NCBI RefSeq assembly: GCF_007954425.1
Contig: NZ_CP042345.1
Coordinates: 2,602,001-2,666,000 of the forward strand
From: Novosphingobium ginsenosidimutans
Lineage (GTDB): Bacteria > Pseudomonadota > Alphaproteobacteria > Sphingomonadales > Sphingomonadaceae
Length of the DNA stretch: 64,000 nt
Direction of reading: 5' to 3'
The translations under genes were made by a program, and so were the position numbers. This document shows positions 53,659 through 62,598 of this stretch, in pieces. Each line of letters opens with the position of its first letter. Position 1 is the stretch's first letter. The notes under the pieces were generated by a model that searched no databases, was not told the origin of the DNA, and saw only the letters and a program-made list of their open reading frames with translations.

Positions 53659-55284
53659 TCAGGCGGTCTCTTGCCTTTCGGTACGACGGTCCTCATGGAT
53701 CAATTCTGCTGCGCGCATTGCCATGCCCATCGTGGGCGCATTGGTGTTGCCGGCGACCATCTCTGGGAACACCGAGCAATCGATCACGCGGAGCCCGTCG
53801 ATCCCGCGCAGCCGCAGCCGGCCATCGAGCGGGGCGGAGTTATCGCGGCCCATCCGCACCGTCGCGGTCGCATGGTATCCAGCGCCGCCGTAGCGGTGGA
53901 ATAGGTCGAGGATCTCGTCATCGCTCTGGGCGGCTGCAGTCAATGAGGTCTCGCCAGCGACGAAGGGCTGGATCGGCGGCTGGGCCATCAGCTGGCGCAC
54001 ATAGCGGAACTGTCCCACGGCTGCCCGCCGATCATAGTCGTCGGCGAGAAAATTGGGATCGATCGCCAGCATCGCGGTCGGATCAGGGCTCGTGACCAAG
54101 ACATGGCCTTCGCTGCGCGGACGCAGCACCATCGCGTAGACCTGCATCCCCGGCTCGGTCTCCATGATGAGGCCCTTGGACAGATCCAGGCTGTAGGGCG
54201 CGAACATGAGCTGGCTGTCGGGCCGCTCGCTCTCTGGCAGCACTCTAACGAAAGCGGCGGCTTCAGAGGAGCCGTAGCTCATCGTGTTGTTGCGGCCCGC
54301 AAAATGGCGTGCGACGTTCGCCAGCAGACGCGTGCCGCCAAACTGGTTGTTCGCGCTGTCGCGCCAATGTCGCAGCCGCCAGTTCATCATGACCAGCGTG
54401 TGCTCGCGCATGTGGTGGCCCACGCCGGGGCAGTCAAGCACGACATCAATGCCCGCCGACTTGAGGTCCTTCGCCCCCCCTATGCCCGAAAGTTGGAGAA
54501 TGCGCGGCGAGCCGATGGCGCCGGCCGACAGGATCACTTCGCCCCGGCAGCGGAACTCGACCGGCGTTCCGTCGTCCCGAACGCCGACGATTCCAACTGC
54601 ACGTCGGTCCTCGATGATCACGCGATCGGTGCGGATACCCGTCTCGACTTTCAGGTTGGGCCGCTGACGTGCGCGCTTCAAAAAGCCCTTGGCGGCCGAA
54701 ACCCGGCGGCCCCAAGAGTCGATATTCCATTGCAGAGGCCCGATCCCCTCCTGCTGCGGATCGGAATGGTCCGCCTTCATCGGCAGCCCCATTGCCCGTC
54801 CCGCCTCGAGCCAGGCTTTGAGCAGCGGCGAGGGTGCCGGGTGCGACTTGACCGGGATTGGGCCGCCAGTCCCGCGGTCCTCGCTCGCGCCGCTCGCATG
54901 ATCCTCGATCGTGTTGAATATGCGCCGCATGTGCTGCCACGACCATTGCTCACCAGCCAGTTCGGCCAGCCGGTCGTAGTCTGCCGCGATGCCACGGTTC
55001 CACACCATGCCGTTAACCCCGCTCGAACCACCGAGCATTTTGCCGCGAACCCAAACTTCCTGCCCTGCGCCATCCTCGCGGGTGCGTACGGTAGGGAAGA
55101 AGTGCGCGGTCGTGGGATCCGATAGCGTCTTCCCGAAACCCTTCGGCATGTTGATCACGAAGGTGTCGCCTGAGCGACCTTCCTCTACCAGCATGACCTT
55201 GCAACTCGGGTCCGCAGAGAGTTGGTCGGCCAGTACACAGCCAGCTGATCCGGCACCCACGATGATGTAGTCGAAGTCTGTCAT
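53659..55284 (-). CDS. GMC-family FAD-dependent alcohol dehydrogenase
   Basis: A 541-residue choline-dehydrogenase-like flavoenzyme. The FAD motif DYIIVGAGSAGCVLADQL opens the protein; GMC signature 1 is VRGKMLGGSSGVNGMVWNRG and signature 2 is GAIGSPRILQLSGIG. The catalytic His (in GAGYHATATVRMG) and Asn (in NTNAPTMGMA) are both present, so it should oxidise an alcohol to the aldehyde or ketone. The start at 55284 (MTDFDYIIVG) is the natural one. It is probably the dehydrogenation step of the surrounding catabolic cluster. The 244-base gap to the SDR gene shows no recognisable gene. Confidence 0.9.
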   Translation of the reverse strand: MTDFDYIIVGAGSAGCVLADQLSADPSCKVMLVEEGRSGDTFVINMPKGFGKTLSDPTTAHFFPTVRTREDGAGQEVWVRGKMLGGSSGVNGMVWNRGIAADYDRLAELAGEQWSWQHMRRIFNTIEDHASGASEDRGTGGPIPVKSHPAPSPLLKAWLEAGRAMGLPMKADHSDPQQEGIGPLQWNIDSWGRRVSAAKGFLKRARQRPNLKVETGIRTDRVIIEDRRAVGIVGVRDDGTPVEFRCRGEVILSAGAIGSPRILQLSGIGGAKDLKSAGIDVVLDCPGVGHHMREHTLVMMNWRLRHWRDSANNQFGGTRLLANVARHFAGRNNTMSYGSSEAAAFVRVLPESERPDSQLMFAPYSLDLSKGLIMETEPGMQVYAMVLRPRSEGHVLVTSPDPTAMLAIDPNFLADDYDRRAAVGQFRYVRQLMAQPPIQPFVAGETSLTAAAQSDDEILDLFHRYGGAGYHATATVRMGRDNSAPLDGRLRLRGIDGLRVIDCSVFPEMVAGNTNAPTMGMAMRAAELIHEDRRTERQETA

Positions 55285-55528
55285 GGCCAATTGTCTGTGG
55301 AGCAGGCTACGCAATGGCAAGCGCAATCAGCGCGTGCTATTGCTTCGCGCATAGTTGGATCACGCCTGCGATCCCTTGACGCCCAAGTGCGCGCTTCACT
55401 TGGATTGCCTTCTTCCATTTCCGGCAGCTGCCGCCGGATCACGGCGTGGACCTCCGAGCTCCACTTGACGCTGATTGTCCCTTTCCTGCCCGCAATCCTG
55501 CCGGCTCGTGAGCGAGACGCGAGTCCGG

Positions 55529-56506
55529 TCAAGCCAGCACGCCTTGCTTGCGCGCCACGCCCGCGACCGCCGTAAACTCGTCATAAGGGGTTATAGGCTC
55601 ACTGCAGGCACCGAGTTCACCGATCTGTTCGAAGTGATCGGAGATGTCCTCGACACTGGGCGGCACCACGCCTGCGGGGGCGAACCAGCCTTCTGCCGCG
55701 CAGATGCCGACGCGAGCATACCGGCCGCTGTTCGACGAATAGACTCCGTGCGTGGCCGTACAGGCTTCGCTGACCAGATAGAGCGCCAGCGGGGTGTTAA
55801 ACTCGGGCACCAGGCGTCCCTCACTTGCGGAGAAATCCGCGTTTTGAACGGACTGCGCGAATTCGGGGATCTCCATGAAACCCGGCGTCATTTCCCTCTC
55901 GAGCCGCGAGGATGCGGTCGGCAGTATGACGTTCGACTGAATGCCATAGGCTGAACCTTCGAGTGCGATGACGTTTGACAGACCGAGCATCGCGCCCTTG
56001 CCAGCGGCATAATTTGCCTGCCAGGCATGGCCGAACATGGCCGATGCGGAGCCCGTGAACAACATGCGACCGTAGCCGCGCTCGCGCATCGCCCTATAGG
56101 CCGGCTGACCCACATAGAATGCGGCCTTCAGGTGAACGTCGAGGATAGGATCGATCTGCTCGTCTGTAAGATCCTCAAAGCGGTTGTTCCGCAGGAAGCC
56201 AGCATTGCTGATCAGGATATCAATTTGCCCCCAGGTGTCGAGCGCGGTCTGGACGATCGCAGCTCCGCCAGCGCGGGTCGCCACGCTATCGGTATTGGCG
56301 ACTGCTTCGCCGCCGGCTGCGCGGATCTCCTGAACCACGAGCTTGGCTGCGGTGGCTGATGCGCCGCTGCCTGACGCACTGCCGCCAAGGTCGTTGACGA
56401 CGACCCGGGCACCGCGCCGCGCCAGTTCCAGTGCGTAGGCCCGCCCCAAACCATTGCCAGCGCCGGTCACGACCGCAACCCGGCCTTCGAAGCTTATCTC
56501 CGCCAT
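55529..56506 (-). CDS. Short-chain dehydrogenase, MFE2-type
   Basis: A 325-residue SDR longer than the classical 250, resembling the (3R)-hydroxyacyl-CoA dehydrogenase part of multifunctional enzyme type 2. The cofactor motif is VVTGAGNGLGRAYALELARR, then NDLGGS, NAG, and the catalytic SASAMFGHAWQANYAAGKG with Tyr and Lys in place. The extra C-terminal 75 residues are typical of that group. It would oxidise a 3-hydroxyacyl-CoA or a steroid-like alcohol. Confidence 0.88.
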   Translation of the reverse strand: MAEISFEGRVAVVTGAGNGLGRAYALELARRGARVVVNDLGGSASGSGASATAAKLVVQEIRAAGGEAVANTDSVATRAGGAAIVQTALDTWGQIDILISNAGFLRNNRFEDLTDEQIDPILDVHLKAAFYVGQPAYRAMRERGYGRMLFTGSASAMFGHAWQANYAAGKGAMLGLSNVIALEGSAYGIQSNVILPTASSRLEREMTPGFMEIPEFAQSVQNADFSASEGRLVPEFNTPLALYLVSEACTATHGVYSSNSGRYARVGICAAEGWFAPAGVVPPSVEDISDHFEQIGELGACSEPITPYDEFTAVAGVARKQGVLA

Positions 56507-56805
56507 CCTTGCTTCTCCCGTTCATTCCGTTGTTCACGAAAGCGCTAGGGCTGCTGGGCGTACTGTAAAGCCGCGATGGCTTGCGATCACAGGCTCGATG
56601 GCTCGCAAAAAGCCTGCTGGATGCGGCGCGGGGGGTCCTGGAGTTTCTCTTCGTCATATCGACAGCGCGATCAGTTCCGCCCGTCGCTGTGTTTCCTCTC
56701 CACGTTTCTCATAGAAGAGTAATCGGGCACCTTCTGACAGGCTGCCAAGATACCGACGGATCGCCGGGGAACTGCAGGCTGTCGGGCCCAGCATGAGGAG
56801 GTGCA
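56507..56805. other. 299-base intergenic region between divergent SDR and CMD genes
   Basis: It must contain the promoters of both genes. Open frames here are short and of poor composition. A strong ribosome site GAGGAGGTG precedes the CMD start. I saw no clear -35/-10 pair, hairpin or operator. The words GATGGCTTGCGA and GATGGCTCGCAA repeat near 56575-56605, perhaps by chance. Confidence 0.5.
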
Positions 56806-57225
56806 ATGACCGATCTGACCAGGCAAGGGCTTGAGCTGTTCGCCGAGCTCATGGGGCCGGAGGCGGCCGAAGCTTTGCGGGCTGGCATGGAGGAGACGGG
56901 CTTCGGGGCACCCATAGCCAAGCTTGCGGCTGACTTTGCCTTTGGCAGCGTCTGGGCCCGCGACGGCCTTGAGCGCAAGCAGCGCAGCCTTGTGGTGATT
57001 GGCATTCTCATCGCGCAGAGGCAGAGTCAGGAGCTCAAGAACCACATCCGCATCGGGCTGACCAATGGGTTCACCGCCCGAGAAATCCAGGAGGCGACGA
57101 TCCAGGCGATTCCCTATGTGGGGTTCCCAGCGGTTGCCTCTGCGATCAGCGCGATCGTCGAGGTCCTGCGCGAACGGGGCCTCGACGACGGAGCGATGAC
57201 GGCAGAAGATCGCGGCCTATTGTGA
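56806..57225 (+). CDS. Carboxymuconolactone decarboxylase family protein
   Basis: A 139-residue all-helical protein of the CMD/AhpD-like fold, recognised from FAFGSVWARDGLERKQRSLV and LKNHIRIGLTNGFTAREIQEA with the closing AIPYVGFPAVASAI. The peroxidase CxxC of AhpD is absent, so it is closer to the gamma-carboxymuconolactone decarboxylase branch. A role in aromatic-ring lactone metabolism is possible but the family is functionally broad. Confidence 0.86.
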   Translation: MTDLTRQGLELFAELMGPEAAEALRAGMEETGFGAPIAKLAADFAFGSVWARDGLERKQRSLVVIGILIAQRQSQELKNHIRIGLTNGFTAREIQEATIQAIPYVGFPAVASAISAIVEVLRERGLDDGAMTAEDRGLL

Positions 57226-57235
57226 GCCGGATCGG

Positions 57236-57355
57236 TCCAAGAAGCATGGGGCGGGACAGGTTGCGGCGGTGACCGGTGCTGGGAGCGCCATCGCCATTAC
57301 GCTTGGTCTGGTAGCAGCTTGGCTGTCGCAAGGCCAATCCGACGTGATCGAGTGA
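57236..57355 (+). pseudogene. Short remnant of an SDR gene (cofactor-binding start)
   Basis: About 35 codons in one frame read GQVAAVTGAGSAIAITLGLV followed by AAWLSQGQSDVIE and a stop. This resembles the SDR nucleotide-binding start (VAVVTGAGSGIGRAIALGLA) with the second glycine lost. No complete gene surrounds it. It lies 10 bases after the CMD gene, in a 394-base gap before the crotonase gene where nothing else was recognised. Confidence 0.55.
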
Positions 57356-57619
57356 TCTACCGCCGTGGAATCCGCAGCGGGCGTGACTTGGCTGCGCAAT
57401 TGTGCCGCTTGCGCAACGCTTCTTGTCAGGCACCGCCGTACAGTTCTCGGCCGCACCCCCGGATAACGGGCTACCGGCTTGCGAAGGCTGCCCCTTGGCC
57501 AGCGGGTATTGCCCATGCGATGGATCACAGTTTAAGTGAGGTCTGACATTGTCCGACGGGAGCGTAGAGATAAACCGGTTGACCTCCCACTCAGCTTAGC
57601 AGCCCGCCGGAGACCGAAT

Positions 57620-58423
57620 ATGTCAGTCAGTGCAGAAGACGAGGGTCTCAGGATCGAGATCGAAAACGGGGTCGCAGCGCTCACACTCGACATGCCTTCA
57701 ACGCGTAATGCCTTCGGCAGCGAGGTTGCAGCCGAGTTCACACAGTTTTTCAAAGATGCAAACACCCGGCAGGATGTGCGATCCATCCTGATCCGCAGTA
57801 CCGGTGATCGCGATTTCTGCCTTGGCGGCGCGGCGAGCAGGAAACCCACTGCTCCCCCGCGGACCACGCTAGATTATCGCTTCGTGTCGACGCCCCACAT
57901 CGAGATGTTCAAGGCCATGTGGGAGCTTGAGCGCCCGGTGGTCAGCCAGGTACAGGGGACGGTGGCGGGCGTCGGCTGGCTTCTCGCACTGCTGGCAGAT
58001 ATGGTTGTCGCCGCGAAGGGAAGCCGCTGGACCCACGTTTTCGTGCGGCGCGGAATGATCCCGCATGCGGGCGACTCGTTCTACTTGCCTCGGATCATCC
58101 CGCTGCACCGGCTCAATGAGATTGCTCTGCTCGGGGACACTGTCACTGCGGATACGCTCAGTGAATGGGGGCTGATCAATCGTCTGGTCGACCGCGAACA
58201 GCTTGCCGAGACCGCGATAGATCTCGCGCGGCGCCTAGCCGAGCAGCCGACGCGCGGACTGGGCTTGGCGAAGCGACATTACCGTCGTTCGCTCGAAGCG
58301 GACTGGTCCACGATGCTGCGCGAGGAAATGGCTGGACAGGCCTTGCTAACGACCTCCGCCGATCGGAACGAAATCCTTGCTGCATCGGCTGAAGGGCGCA
58401 AACCACTGCTGACCGGAGACTGA
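57620..58423 (+). CDS. Enoyl-CoA hydratase/isomerase family protein
   Basis: A 267-residue crotonase-fold protein acting on CoA thioesters. Visible motifs are NAFGSEVAAEFTQFF, the oxyanion-hole region DFCLGGAASRKP, and QGTVAGVGWLLALLADMVV. The usual catalytic glutamate positions are not clear: RRGMIPHAGDSFYLPRI carries Asp/Ser instead, so hydratase activity is uncertain. The ATG at 57620 after CCGGAGA is chosen; upstream codons are non-coding in character. Confidence 0.85.
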   Translation: MSVSAEDEGLRIEIENGVAALTLDMPSTRNAFGSEVAAEFTQFFKDANTRQDVRSILIRSTGDRDFCLGGAASRKPTAPPRTTLDYRFVSTPHIEMFKAMWELERPVVSQVQGTVAGVGWLLALLADMVVAAKGSRWTHVFVRRGMIPHAGDSFYLPRIIPLHRLNEIALLGDTVTADTLSEWGLINRLVDREQLAETAIDLARRLAEQPTRGLGLAKRHYRRSLEADWSTMLREEMAGQALLTTSADRNEILAASAEGRKPLLTGD

Positions 58424-58439
58424 GAAAGAGGCACGCTTT

Positions 58440-58559
58440 TCAACTCCCTCCCCATGCCAGTCGGGCCCACTCTGTGACCGTGAACACTGCGCCGACGTTG
58501 CAGGTTTCGTCCACATGGGCCGCGATCAGCGAGGCCTCGTCCCGGGTTTCCCCAGGCGG
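58440..58559 (-). pseudogene. Coding-like tail in frame after the OYE stop codon
   Basis: The OYE gene ends at TAG (58560-58562). In the same frame, 39 more sense codons run to TGA at 58440, with a high-GC third position and a protein-like sequence (for example RDEASLIAAHVDETCNVGAV and FTVTEWARLAWGGS). OYE homologues normally end where the TAG stands, so this is more likely a leftover 3' end of another gene than a lost extension. Confidence 0.4.
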
Positions 58560-59732
58560 CTAGGTCAGGATCGACACTGATGCCGGATCGAAGGCGGGCA
58601 AGGCTTCGCCATTGCGAAGTTTGCGAACCCAGTTGGGGTCCTGAAGGATTGCCCGCCCGACCGAAACGATGTCAAACTCGCCCGACTCGAACCGACGCAA
58701 TACCTGCCCAAGGTTGTTGGACGGTTCGGCAACAGCATCGTCGGAGTCGTATTTGCCCGAGCGTAAACCGATGCCGCCGACGGCGCCGGTCAGCTTGCCC
58801 GTTAGCTTCTTGGCCCAGCCGGCAAGAGAGAGCGAACCGTGTTCGGGGAACGCGGGCGTATCGAAATAGCGCACGCTGGCGTCGAACAGGTCGACGCCGG
58901 CGTCAGCGATCGGGCCGAGGATTGCCTCGAGCTCTTGCGGCGTGTCTGCAAGGCGCGCGCGAAAGTCCTGCTGCTTCCATTGCGAGAAACGGAAAATGAG
59001 TGGCCGATCCTCGCCGATCGCAAGACGGCAAGCCCGAACCACCTCCACGGCGAAGCGCGTGCGCTCTTTGGCACTGCCGCCCCAGGGCGGCGCGCGGCGA
59101 TTGGTCTCGGCCCATAGGAACGAGTCGATCAGGTAACCATGCGCACCATGCAGCGCGAGCCCGTCGAACCCCGCCTGCACCGCGGCCTGCGCGGCCACGC
59201 CGAAACCCACAACGACGTCGGCGATGTCCTCGTCGGTGGGAACCGGCATCGCCGCGGCGGAGATCATCCGGGCTTGCTCAATGTAATAGCCGGCCGCCTT
59301 CGCAGGATCACCATATCGTCCTGATGGCGAGAACGCAGGAGCCTTGCCGTTGGGCATCCGCATCGGTCCCTGGTGCCAGAGCTGCGGTATGATGTGCCCA
59401 CCAGCCGTGTGTACATCTTCGACCACTCGAGCCCATGCCGCCACCTTATCCTCGCCGTCGAGCAGCGGCAGGTTGTCTTCGCCCAGACCGGTGTCGCCTA
59501 CCGCCGCGGGGTGCGCAGTACCGATCGCCTCAGTAACGAGAAGTCCGGCGCCGCCCTCGGCACGGCGGCGATAGTAGCCGGACACGTCCGGTCCGGGCAC
59601 GTTGTCGGGGCAGAAACCCCGCGTCATCGGCGCCATGACAAGTCGGTTGGCGATTGTCAGTCCGCGGATCGAAAGCGGTGTGAACAAGGGAGCGAGGTCA
59701 GCGGGCGATGGCGAAGCGATCTGCAGGTCCAA
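58560..59732 (-). CDS. NADH:flavin oxidoreductase, Old Yellow Enzyme family
   Basis: A 390-residue FMN barrel enzyme that typically reduces activated C=C bonds, or dienoyl-CoA-like substrates. Motifs: VMAPMTRGFCPDNVPGP, HIIPQLWHQGPM, LHGAHGYLIDSFLWAETNRR and SVGRAILQDPNWVRKLRNG. It is a single-domain form without the FeS/FAD C-terminal domain of 2,4-dienoyl-CoA reductase. It fits a ring-reduction or enone-reduction step in the catabolic cluster. It is followed in frame by a coding-like remnant. Confidence 0.9.
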   Translation of the reverse strand: MDLQIASPSPADLAPLFTPLSIRGLTIANRLVMAPMTRGFCPDNVPGPDVSGYYRRRAEGGAGLLVTEAIGTAHPAAVGDTGLGEDNLPLLDGEDKVAAWARVVEDVHTAGGHIIPQLWHQGPMRMPNGKAPAFSPSGRYGDPAKAAGYYIEQARMISAAAMPVPTDEDIADVVVGFGVAAQAAVQAGFDGLALHGAHGYLIDSFLWAETNRRAPPWGGSAKERTRFAVEVVRACRLAIGEDRPLIFRFSQWKQQDFRARLADTPQELEAILGPIADAGVDLFDASVRYFDTPAFPEHGSLSLAGWAKKLTGKLTGAVGGIGLRSGKYDSDDAVAEPSNNLGQVLRRFESGEFDIVSVGRAILQDPNWVRKLRNGEALPAFDPASVSILT

Positions 59733-59762
59733 GTTAAGTCTCCGCTGCCGAGATTTGCGTGA

Positions 59763-59999
59763 TCATGCGGCGCTTTCGCATGCAGCCGCGCTGTCCTGCC
59801 GTCGGGATTTCCGAAGGAGAAGGAGTGGCCGGACCGTTGCACAACTGCTTTTCTGCCGTGAAGCCGGATGTCTGGTCGCGAGCGCCACACACAGGAACGC
59901 GTATGCGATTTCAAGCGCATAGCTGCCTGCCGACTTCCATTCCCGTTGGCTGCCTTCGCGGTCGGACACAAATGCGGTCTCGATCCGGGCGCGGCTCAT
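59763..59999 (-). CDS. Unrecognised 78-codon frame between OYE and NMO genes
   Basis: A minus-strand frame of 78 codons starting MSRARIETAFVSDREGSQRE, with a second in-frame start 14 codons earlier. The first 45 residues have ordinary protein composition (SAGSYALEIAYAFLCVALA), but the end (RPLLLLRKSRRQDSAAACE) looks random, so it may be the remains of a longer gene. No family was recognised. The other bases of the 328-base gap (59733-60060) show no features. Confidence 0.3.
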   Translation of the reverse strand: MSRARIETAFVSDREGSQREWKSAGSYALEIAYAFLCVALATRHPASRQKSSCATVRPLLLLRKSRRQDSAAACESAA

Positions 60000-60060
60000 G
60001 ATGTCGCAGGCTGAGGGCCGAGGTCGGCGGAAAACCACCATGTCGATACCCCCGGGCTAC

Positions 60061-61029
60061 TCAGCTTGCCAGTCGGGCACATACGGCATGTGCCTGTCGC
60101 ATGATGTTGGCGACGAGGTCGGCGCATGTCGGAATGTCGTGGATCAAGGCTTGGCTTTGGCCGCTCGTCCAGATCCCACCATCGAGGTCGCCGTCGCGAA
60201 GCACGTTGTCTCGACCACGGGCGCCCGCCATGAGTTCCTTCACATCCTCGAATGGACGGGTCGGGTCTTGCTGAATCGCGGCGACCTGCTCCGAGATCGC
60301 ATTGCGGGCGACGCGCGCGGTGTTGCGCAGGCTTCGGCCCACCAGCACGGTGTCGAGCTCGGTATTGTCAACGATCTTCTGCTTCACGTTGGCGTGGATC
60401 TTCGCTTCCTGCGTCGCACAGAACCGCGTTCCCATGTTGACCGCATCGGCGCCAAGGGCGAGCGCCGCCACCAGGCCGCGCCCGTCGGCCATGCCGCCCG
60501 AGGCGATGATCGGGATTCCAGGCAGGGCATCGACCGTCGCGGGCAACAGCACCACCAGGCCGACATCGTCCTCGCCGGGATGGCCGGCGCATTCGAAACC
60601 ATCGATGCTAATGATGTCGACGCCCTTGCGCACGGCGGAGACCGCGTGGCGCACGCTCGTACATTTGTGAATGACCTTGACGCCGGTCTCCTTGAAGCGT
60701 GGCAAGTGATCGGTCGGCGCGCGGCCCGCAGTCTCGACGATCCTGACCCCGCTGGCAATGATGGCCTCGCGGTAGTCATCATAGGGGATCGGGTTTATCG
60801 AAGGCAGCAGCGTCAGGTTGACGCCGAACGGCTTGTCGGTCAGCGACCTCGTCTTCTCGATCTCGGCCAGCAGCGCATCGCCTGATGGGAACATATGCGC
60901 GGTGATGAAGCCCAGGGCACCGGCATTGGCAACGGCGGCGACCAACTCTCCGTAGCCGACCCCGGTCATGCCGCCCATGAGGATCGGCGTTTCGATGCCG
61001 AACATCTCGGTAATCTTGGTTTTGATCAT
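60061..61029 (-). CDS. Nitronate monooxygenase family protein
   Basis: A 322-residue FMN protein of the NMO/2-nitropropane dioxygenase family. Motifs: ETPILMGGMTGVGYGELVAA, ISIDGFECAGHPGEDDVG with the catalytic-site histidine region, and IIASGGMADGRGLVAALALG, then GADAVNMGTRFCAT. Family members oxidise nitronates, but many act in unrelated catabolic clusters with unknown, possibly enoyl-CoA-related, roles. Confidence 0.88.
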   Translation of the reverse strand: MIKTKITEMFGIETPILMGGMTGVGYGELVAAVANAGALGFITAHMFPSGDALLAEIEKTRSLTDKPFGVNLTLLPSINPIPYDDYREAIIASGVRIVETAGRAPTDHLPRFKETGVKVIHKCTSVRHAVSAVRKGVDIISIDGFECAGHPGEDDVGLVVLLPATVDALPGIPIIASGGMADGRGLVAALALGADAVNMGTRFCATQEAKIHANVKQKIVDNTELDTVLVGRSLRNTARVARNAISEQVAAIQQDPTRPFEDVKELMAGARGRDNVLRDGDLDGGIWTSGQSQALIHDIPTCADLVANIMRQAHAVCARLAS

Positions 61030-61071
61030 ATCAAGTCATCTCCATCTTGCGGCTTGCCGAGGCGAGGGGAG

Positions 61072-61971
61072 TTACTTCCTCACCCGCACGAATCCGTCGC
61101 CAAAGGGCTCGTCGCGGTTCTTGAGCGCTTCTTTCAGCCCGTGATCCGCCATGTCCGCCTTGAACCGGGTCCGGCGTGGGCCGCTTGCAAGGTGCGCGCG
61201 CGCGTCGATCTCCGCCGCGAGCCGCTGGATCGTATTCGCACCCATCTGCTCCAGGGCCAGGTTTACAATCCGCTTGTGTGCCGAGAGCAGCTCCTGATCG
61301 ACTGCGGCGATCCGGCGGGCGAGCGCATCCACGGCAGCGTCAAGTTCTTCGGCGGGCCAGGATTCGAGCGCGAGGCCGATCTTCACGGCATCGCCTCCGC
61401 TCAGCTTGTCGCCGGTGAACAGCATTCGCTTCGCCCATTGCGGCCCGCAGTGGTAAATCCACATGTGCGCGGGAGGTGAACCGTTGGCGCGCGTGGCCGG
61501 AAAGCCGATCCGGGCATCGTCGGCCACGATCACCAGATCACAGGAGAGGGCGATGTCGGTGCCGCCGGCGAGGCAATTGCCGTGGACTTTGGCGATCACC
61601 GGCTTGTGGATGGCCGGGATCACCAGCGCGTGCTCCTGCGTGCGCTCCATTGAGAAGCAGTCGTCGTCAAAGCGTTGGCCGGCCTTGCGGTACTGGTAGT
61701 TGCCGATCTCGGTCCGCTCGCCGCGGCCCTCGTAGGCTTGATCGAGATCATACCCGGCACAGAAGTCTTTGCCCGCGCCACACAGCACAATGGCATTAAC
61801 GTCCAGCCGGTCGTCCGCCTCGAGCAGAGCCTCGCGCATTTCGCGCAGCATCGGCGCATTCAGCGAATTGCGCTTGTCCGGGCGGTTGAAGGTGATCGTC
61901 GCAACGGCGTCGGCCACGTTGAAAAGCAGGTGCTGCGGTTCGTAGAGCCACTTGCCGCGATAGTCCGTCAT
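61072..61971 (-). CDS. Enoyl-CoA hydratase/isomerase family protein
   Basis: A 299-residue crotonase. ITFNRPDKRNSLNAPMLREM opens the fold, KDFCAGYDLDQAYEG gives the first oxyanion-hole strand, and VHGNCLAGGTDIALSCDLVI the second. The catalytic glutamate positions are not obvious (FPATRANGSPPAHMW stands there), so isomerase, hydratase and C-C hydrolase are all possible. It is 42 bases upstream of the NMO gene on the same strand, so the two, with OYE, may form one transcript. Confidence 0.87.
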   Translation of the reverse strand: MTDYRGKWLYEPQHLLFNVADAVATITFNRPDKRNSLNAPMLREMREALLEADDRLDVNAIVLCGAGKDFCAGYDLDQAYEGRGERTEIGNYQYRKAGQRFDDDCFSMERTQEHALVIPAIHKPVIAKVHGNCLAGGTDIALSCDLVIVADDARIGFPATRANGSPPAHMWIYHCGPQWAKRMLFTGDKLSGGDAVKIGLALESWPAEELDAAVDALARRIAAVDQELLSAHKRIVNLALEQMGANTIQRLAAEIDARAHLASGPRRTRFKADMADHGLKEALKNRDEPFGDGFVRVRK

Positions 61972-62144
61972 GGGATCTCCTCTCCCCCCACTACGGGGAA
62001 ACTCTCGCCGACTTTGCCTCGCACAGCGAGACGAGGAAAGCGCTCATAAGGCTGATCGCATGCTTGATGTCATCGTCCCCGTGCGGGGACTGTGCGAGGC
62101 GGCATGGCATAGGAGTATCTGGTAAGGGTTCGAGGAGCGCGCTG

Positions 62145-62597
62145 GTGAACAGGATCGAAGGCAAGGTCGCGGTCGATATGAGAGCCGTGTGCGCCAGCCA
62201 CATGGGCGAGGCGATCAAGCAGCGATTCCTGGATGAGGGCGCAAAGGTGGCCGCTTCCGGACGATCCGCCCCGGCACTCGCGGCGTTTGCCATGCAGACC
62301 GGCGCGACTGCACTTCCGGCTTACGACTCGGATCGCGCGACGATCGGCGACGTCGAAATCGATCAGATGCGGGGCGGAAAATTCACACCGGCGATGATCG
62401 CCACTTTCGCCCGCCAATCCCCAATGTGGTGGATCACCACCGCCGAGGACGTGGCACAGGCTGCGCCCTTCATGGCAGGCGACGAATGTTTCACGACCGG
62501 GCAGGCGGTCCATCTCATCGACGGCATGACCTTGCGGCACAATCCCCCCGCCAAAGCGATCACGGCTGCGGCAACTGGCCAGAACTGGAGGAGCTAA
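62145..62597 (+). pseudogene. SDR gene with large in-frame internal deletion
   Basis: 150 codons remain of a normal 250-codon SDR gene. The N terminus VNRIEGKVAVDMRAVCASHM corresponds to RxEGKVAVVTGAGSGMG, but the TGxxxGxG motif is destroyed; MGEAIKQRFLDEGAKVAASG still follows the family. Near residue 70 (about 62355) the sequence jumps to the C-terminal part (FTPAMIATFARQSPM, then DECFTTGQAVHLIDGMTLR), so the catalytic Ser, Tyr and Lys are missing. The frame remains open. It is presumably inactive; the GTG start follows AGGAG. Confidence 0.75.
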
Positions 62598-62598
62598 T

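Noticed and set aside
55281..55532. 83-codon minus-strand frame between the GMC and SDR genes
   Set aside because: It has no ribosome site or recognisable domain and an uneven composition; treated as non-coding intergenic DNA.
56286..56657. Minus-strand frame across the SDR start and upstream region
   Set aside because: Most of it lies in the wrong frame of the SDR gene, and the upstream part is Ser/Arg-rich without a ribosome site.
62075..62090. GTCCCC-GTGC-GGGGAC stem before the decayed SDR gene
   Set aside because: Only six pairs, no T-run and no matching gene end, so it is not called as a terminator.
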